The position numbers and the translations under genes are program-made. From assembly GCF_040115645.1 (NCBI RefSeq), contig NC_089545.1, forward strand, positions 1,984,001 through 2,048,000: 64,000 bases of DNA, written 5' to 3'. Origin of the DNA: Euwallacea fornicatus (taxonomy: Eukaryota; Arthropoda; Insecta; Coleoptera; Curculionidae). This document shows, in pieces, positions 58,369 to 64,000 of this stretch (positions are counted from its first letter, which is position 1; each line of letters opens with the position of its first letter). Below the pieces are notes generated by a model that worked only from the letters and a program-made list of their open reading frames with translations, was not told where the DNA came from and made no database searches.

Positions 58369-58399
58369 TTTTTTTAACTAGGATTCTATTTATCATAAA

Positions 58400-58681
58400 C
58401 GTACCTTTCCTGGACGTTGAATTGGTCGTGGTGGCCCTATTAGTTGGCCTCCAAGGTCTCCAGACCTCACACCACTAGACTATTACTTGTGGGGTTGGTT
58501 TAAAACTGAAGTGTACAGAGTAAAAGTGGACACTCAAGATGCACTAATTCAACGCGTTAGAAATGCTGCAGCTGCCATTAAAGAAAGACATGAAACAATC
58601 AGGAGCGCAACGAATGCTCTTCATAAACGAAGCCGAAAATGTTTAGAAGTTAATAGCAATATTTTTGAACATTTACTATGA
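58400..58681 (+). pseudogene. C-terminal transposase fragment with one stop
   Basis: The frame from 58,400 reads RTFPGR, a TGA at 58,418-58,420, then IGRGGPISWPPRSPDLTPLD and YYLWGWFKTEVY, ending in a helical tail (ALIQRVRNAAAAIKERHETI, HKRSRKCLEV) and TGA at 58,679-58,681. It contains the last catalytic aspartate (TPLD) but neither of the first two. FPGR-stop-IGR aligns with FPNRWTGR in the 54.7-kb copy, so the TGA sits where that copy has Trp (TGG), a one-base change. It has the same arrangement as the 54.7-kb and 32.1-kb fragments and is closest in motif to the former. Confidence 0.85.
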
Positions 58682-58748
58682 TATCCAAACGTTAATTTAT
58701 GGAATTTCTTATGAAATTTATAAATTTCTTTAATTTTATGTTTTAATT

Positions 58749-58869
58749 TTATTTACGCTATAACTTGTAAACAAACGAAAATCGGTTAACAACATTTGAG
58801 TTTTTTTACATTTATTTTTCATGTACAATACGCTCCTGCAGTTTGGCACGATCCTCCCGACTCACCCTG
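58749..58869 (-). repeat. Right arm, 58.2-kb element
   Basis: Inverted counterpart of 58,247-58,368. Confidence 0.9.
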
Positions 58870-61800
58870 TATATCAAACTCATTACTTGCATTAGTCTGC
58901 CCTGCTGGACTGTAAAGTGCTCGATTTCGTTGCGGAGGTCCAGGTCAGCGTGTGTCTATTTTGTAAGCACTGTACCGGCCAGTGGTCAATTCGCTTTTTT
59001 TGATTCGCAGGGAAGACATCAAAAAACGGTGACCGTCCTTTCTTCTTCTTCTCCAGAGCGAACCGGATTTCTGGCGTTATTGGATTAAAGTGCCCCCGGA
59101 AATCTTGAAGTTCGCAAACATGAATAAACAAGAAGGAACCATACAGATTGATGTCTGGGTTAGACTTCAGGCCGGCGGTTACGTGGGAGCATGACTTATC
59201 AACACGCATAGGGTCGAGGCTGGATCGAGCTGTCATGAACGGGAAAAACTCTTTTTACCGTTCCTGGTATACACGAAAGGGTGCTGATCGATTTACATTG
59301 GAGGCGTATGCCCTTTAACCGAGAATTTTGGCAAGAAACGAGAAATGGTCTTCGGACGAGGGCAACAGGCCGTAAAATTCTAGTTTTTCTTAACAGACGT
59401 AGAGACACCTAATTTGGAAACCGCCTCAGAAGTATAAAATCGAACCTTCAACTTCATATTTTGACACGTCATGATTAAAGCCAAAGTGTTCACATGGCAG
59501 CAGGCGTGTTAAGCTGGGACCGATCGCGGGTGAAAAATAGTAATTACTCTCCCTCGTAATGCATCAATTAAAACGTTTTTAAGGCAACACTAACAAGCTT
59601 CACTGGGATCAGAAATCACTTCGTTATCACGTCGTTTACTTGGATATTCTCCATCGTTTATGTATTTTTACGAGCTGTGTTTTCGGTTACCTCGGAAAGC
59701 ACTTGGGGAAATAAAAGCGACTAATAACAACGCGGGATGCCTGTTTTTGAGAATATAAAAATGCAAATTGTTTCCTTAAATCTCTCATACTGGGGATTTG
59801 CAGTCGCTGATCGTAAATTTCAGTTATTCAACCGTGAAGAATGGAAATACATACGCTGTTTTGAATCTCAAAGCTACGAAGTTTTCAGTTGTTTCCGAAC
59901 AGCGAAAAAACTCATAAATTGGTTTTCGCTAAATGGGCCATTACGACCACGTATCACGGAAGCACGATGTCTTAGATTCAAAAAGAGCCTTCCTGCCTAA
60001 TTATGAATTAATAACGCGAAGTTAATAAAAATTCGCGTACACACCCGAACTTTTTTTCCCATTTTCGTAAGGTAATGGGCAAACTTTGCGGAAACTGAAA
60101 CTTGGGAAAAAAATCTCTCCATTATATGAATACCTGATGAAGGAACGAGCTTCTAAAATAATTTCCCCCAAATACGTTCTTGTTTTATTTATAATTTCAT
60201 AATATTACCCGGTAAATTTTAATAAGAGCACGGTCCGAACGTTTAGCATCCCTGTTTGTCCAAAGTTTTATCCATTAAATCCATTAGTGTGTGTAAAAAC
60301 GTATTTTTAAGTGAGCCGGAATATTCGAGCGATGTCAGACAAGTTTGTAAGGAACATAAAAGTTCATGCTACAACATTTTGCTCTTAGTTTTCGCTGGGG
60401 GCGGACATTGGACGGGCGAGGAGTCGCGTTCGAGCTGGACATCAAAGCTCGCTTTCTCCAGGATTCCGTTTACAGGATGCCGCAAAAGTACCTGAACCAA
60501 AGCCTTTGTTAACTGGAATGACAATGGCACATTCCGTCGGCGGCAAAGGCATCGAATTCTGATCCGGTTTAACGATGGAACACTTCAACGAAATTTGATT
60601 TAATTGGAATTTCCATGGAAAGCGAACTGACGGATAGGAAGACGTTGGCTTTGCATAAAATTTAAAAGTTCCGCCCGGTACAGTACGGGAGCTGGAGTAG
60701 CAAAAGGACCTGAAAAGTTTTAAAAGGCAGTCTTTAGGTCCAGAATATCACATATACGTCCATAAATTTTAAATCGGTTGTTTTCGTGGATAAAAGAAAA
60801 AAAAAACGACAAGCGGAAATAAAATATTAGCAATTCAAACATGGCTGAACAGGGCAAACAATAAAACAGACATGAATTCCAGAAGACTGGCGTTCCGCCG
60901 TTTTATCCAAAAAGACGTTTTTCCGGTCCTATAAATTTTTAAGTTGTCTGTAATAACGGGAGCGATATCGTCAAAGTTTGCCTGTGTAACTGAAGGGAGA
61001 TTGGCCGAATTGTGCGTGTAGATAAACAGGGAAACGGTGTAATATGCTCGCTGCTTTTACATGGGGAGTTTGTTTTAAATTGTAAATTTTTTCATTTTTC
61101 CGTCACGAATTACGTGAATAAATCTCCGTCCCCGTTCAATCCATTGATACATCGCACTCGGTAATTTAAGCAATATTTTGATTTTTAGTAACTTTTTTTT
61201 TTTATCGATTTTTAAAAGCCACCACACAGGAGGCTTCGGTTAACGCTTTGCCATGGCTGCGGAGCCCTGTAAACTGTTGCTCATCAGAAAACTCACTCTT
61301 CTAGATTTAAATGAATCTTTGACGTGTAATGCTACTTGAGCCCACCAGCAAAGAAAATAAATCTTTAACGAGAACAAATCACCCATTAATTGTTTTGATT
61401 GAATCGTTTCGAGATTCACGCTCGGAGCGATGACGCAATCATTTTGATAATTATTTCTAAGCGTGGTGCTTTCTTGCTGAGGTGCCATGACTGTACCATT
61501 TTTTATTTAATACGGGAAAATCCGTCTTCCCGAGCCCATTGTGTGCACATCCTAGCATCCTTTTATCTCGTTTTGTTGCTCTATTAAGATTCCACGCGAT
61601 AGAGTAGCCAAGAAGACGATTTTGACTTTAGGAAATTAATTCGAGTATAACTAAGGTTGAATTCCTGGAAATTTTTATGTGAAAAGCGGAAATTCGTAAA
61701 TCCGCCAACTAAAAATCCGAGTTATTCGGCCTGAACGAACGAAGGGACAATGAAAAACGGCAACCGAAACATATTAGGGAAAATGGAAAAAGACAACTTG

Positions 61801-64000
61801 CAAATCGTCGACAAACGGCATTCCACATGGAATGAACTCCCGGGCACTGCTTCATTGTCAGCGCAACTAAATTGACTCATGAATCTCAACGTGGAACTTT
61901 TCCAGGCGGTGGCGAAATTTGCCATACTTAGTGCCAGACCGGAGTTATTGCATTAGCTTTGAATTAACATCGCGACAATATTGCATTTTCCATGGAGTTC
62001 CCTTTTGAAATATGACCCGCAAATCCGGCTTCTGGATATTTTCCACGATGAACTATATATCCCACAGTCTGGCTTCATCTCAAGAGATTCAATTATAATA
62101 TACAACTAATTACTGTGTCTTTGAAAGAAAACATCATCGCACTTAGGCGAGAATAGCTGGGGCCATCTTTTCGTATTCCCCTGGATGCGTTTTTGCAGAA
62201 TCAGTAGGGACTTCTATCGAGCGTTAACGGTCATTTCAGAGCTGTGAGGGGAGTGGCGAAGAGTAATTTTTTTCGTCGCATCATCTCTAATTCCGACGAT
62301 CAAAAAAGGCAGTGAGTATATTCCATTTGCTTCCATGGTAGCACCCCTCTTGTGAACATTAAATACCTATTTTGACTTCACGCAGAATAAGTGAAATTTT
62401 TTCCGGAAGCCACAGGCATTGTTCGCAGCCTGTGCTATTTATCATTCGTCTGAATAAGATCAAATAGAGGAGTGATAACTAATGGTGCATGTATTAACTA
62501 TTGAATTTGGCAACTGATATTTATTACTTCGCTTTGACAGTTAATATTGGGAACATCCTATACGCTCCTTTATACTATAGCTTCCAAAAGCGTCTGTTTA
62601 CGATTTTCACCCCTTCTCCGAGAACCCCAGAAATCAATCAATTAAAAGTTATCTTCAGGTGATCTAGCTTTACACCCAACATTGACTCTTCTGATCGAAG
62701 CCCATTTGTCTTGTTAGCACGGTACAAAGCCGATCTCAGATTAGAAAAGAAAGTATGCCATTAAGAAGCCCTTGTTGCATATCTTAGGACTGTACAGGTG
62801 GCGGCTCATTAAAAAATCGTTTCACCAAGGCATAGTCTACCGAGGCATACCGTTGAATTATTAAACTTTTCCTTTATCTCAGTCGACCCATCTTCCTACC
62901 CAGGTATCCTTAGCATTTTAATACAGCTTTCCAGATCTATCTAAAATACGCTCTTAGAAGAATTTTATTAGATCTGCAGGACAGAAGTGCAGTAGCGAAA
63001 CCGTCCAACAAGAAAATGTCACAAAGGACACGCGGTACCCTTGAAGTTTTCACGGACACACCCCAGACGGGCAGAAAAAAGGGCTGCTCACCCCTGTGTC
63101 TGTTTGCCCTCGTTTATTTGAATCTCGCCTTTTAACATCAAGAAATCCATGTGACACCGACTCCCGGCAAATATGGAGCTTGTAAAAAATTGCCATCGGG
63201 TTCTTCGCTCGAAAAGGGGAAATTGCTTTCTTATATCTCTAAAGAATGCCTTCATTGTAATATTATAGCTATGAAATATTGCTTCGTCGTGACGTTTACC
63301 TAGCTCTTCTTATAGCCAAATTTTAAATAACCTGTAAGCTTCGCTGAACTGAACAATTCCCAATGAATTTGGAAAACTTTGTTGCCGGTACGGGTTTGCA
63401 TCAAGTTAAAGCTCAGCTTTTTTTGTTGATTTTTTTTTCGTATTTTTGAGGGAATGACCCCGTGACATTCGTTCCACGTACACGGTCATTTTATATACAT
63501 GTGCAGAGATACATGTCAAAAGCAGCAACTGAAAATAAAGGGCTGTTTTCTTCTTTCTGTGACTTCCTCACAAAAGAATGCTTCGCGGTTAGTTAGGCAA
63601 CGATATATTGCGTGAAAGGAAAAATCGTATAGTTTTTATTCTTCCGATACATGATCTCCCAAACGTTCGTTTATTCTCAGTTTACCCGGTATTATTCCGA
63701 GAGACGATTAGGCTATATTTACGAAGCAAAAACATCTTCCGAAATCTATCGAAACTTAGGTGCAAAGAGTTAGGTATTTTCAAGCGATGTTAATCGTTGA
63801 ATTTAAATTAAATTTCTTCGAAAAAAGTGTTTCAACATATTTTTAAAAATTCCCTTTCACGAGTTAAACAAGAATTCCAATGATACGGAGACAAATATTC
63901 AGAAAAAAATCGAACGATCATCTTCATGAAGCCGCCCTAAAATACCGCGAAGAAGGACCGTAAATTTCGGATGAAAAATTTGACCTCAAAATCGAAATAC
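58870..64000. other. Non-coding stretch, no recognised gene
   Basis: Only short overlapping frames. A frame with an ATG at 59,737 (87 codons) has no recognisable motif. A poly-T run lies at about 61,193-61,204. No terminal repeat pair was found. Confidence 0.5.

Larger units (their letters stand above)
58247..58869 (+). mobile_element. Young long-arm transposon derivative with C-terminal fragment
   Basis: 623 bp bounded by TA at 58,245-58,246 and 58,870-58,871, separated from the previous element only by TATATA. The inverted arms, 58,247-58,368 and 58,749-58,869, differ at about five positions, around 96% identity. Both tips begin CAGGGTGAGTCGG. The core carries the C-terminal end of a transposase on the plus strand. 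The arm sequence differs from that of the neighbour beyond the first seven bases, so the two are different families and not two halves of one element. Confidence 0.88.

Noticed and set aside
1..64000. CRISPR array, operon or prokaryotic or viral gene cluster
   Set aside because: No regularly spaced repeats, no dense same-strand genes with ribosome-binding sites, and the only clear proteins are animal transposases.
1..64000. Retrotransposons (reverse transcriptase, integrase, LTR pairs)
   Set aside because: No reverse-transcriptase catalytic motif, no integrase-like frame and no long direct repeat pair was found by eye.

Overview
The window looks like nuclear DNA of an arthropod, most likely an insect. 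It is AT-rich and almost free of long open frames. Its only recognisable proteins belong to animal DNA transposons (Tc1-like DD34E transposases and an arthropod long-inverted-repeat relative) and to two repetitive protein families I cannot class. I found no host gene, tRNA, rRNA or CRISPR array with confidence. The window therefore reads as intergenic or long-intron sequence carrying several layers of transposon insertions. Families were recognised from motifs and from comparing copies within the window; no database search was run.

Layout. 1-20,441: no supported gene, only short repeats and one possible orphan transposon end. 20,442-21,038: a non-coding element with 148-bp inverted arms. 21,406-22,566: a decayed Tc1-like element. 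28,740-30,141: a decayed single-exon copy of a multi-copy arthropod protein of unknown class. 32,143-34,024: three terminal-repeat structures packed together (an old long-arm element with a transposase C-terminal fragment, an orphan arm, and a Tc1-like element on the minus strand). 34,025-49,659: mostly unexplained DNA with hairpins, an AAT microsatellite, possible orphan arms and a 49-codon frame that may be an exon.

The densest part is 49,660-58,869. A nearly intact Tc1-like element (49,660-50,989) inserted 10 bp from an older Tc1-like element (51,000 to about 54,128). A third, younger one (51,042-52,558) landed inside the older element, only 42 bp from its end. The Tc1 copies show TA target sites and inner plus outer direct repeats in their terminal arms (IR/DR architecture). 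Next come three derivatives of long-inverted-repeat elements. 54,701-55,990 is a fold-back element whose right arm duplicates the 3' end of the transposase gene and has replaced its 5' half. 57,661-58,240 keeps only the N-terminal (DUF4817-like) part. 58,247-58,869 keeps only the C-terminal part. Their arms are about 98% and 96% identical, so these insertions or rearrangements are fairly recent.

No copy here can encode an intact transposase as read: each has stops, frameshifts, deletions or a changed catalytic residue. The two Tc1 lineages (21.4 kb with 49.7 kb; 32.9 kb with 51.0 kb) each have one old and one younger copy, which suggests repeated waves of activity.
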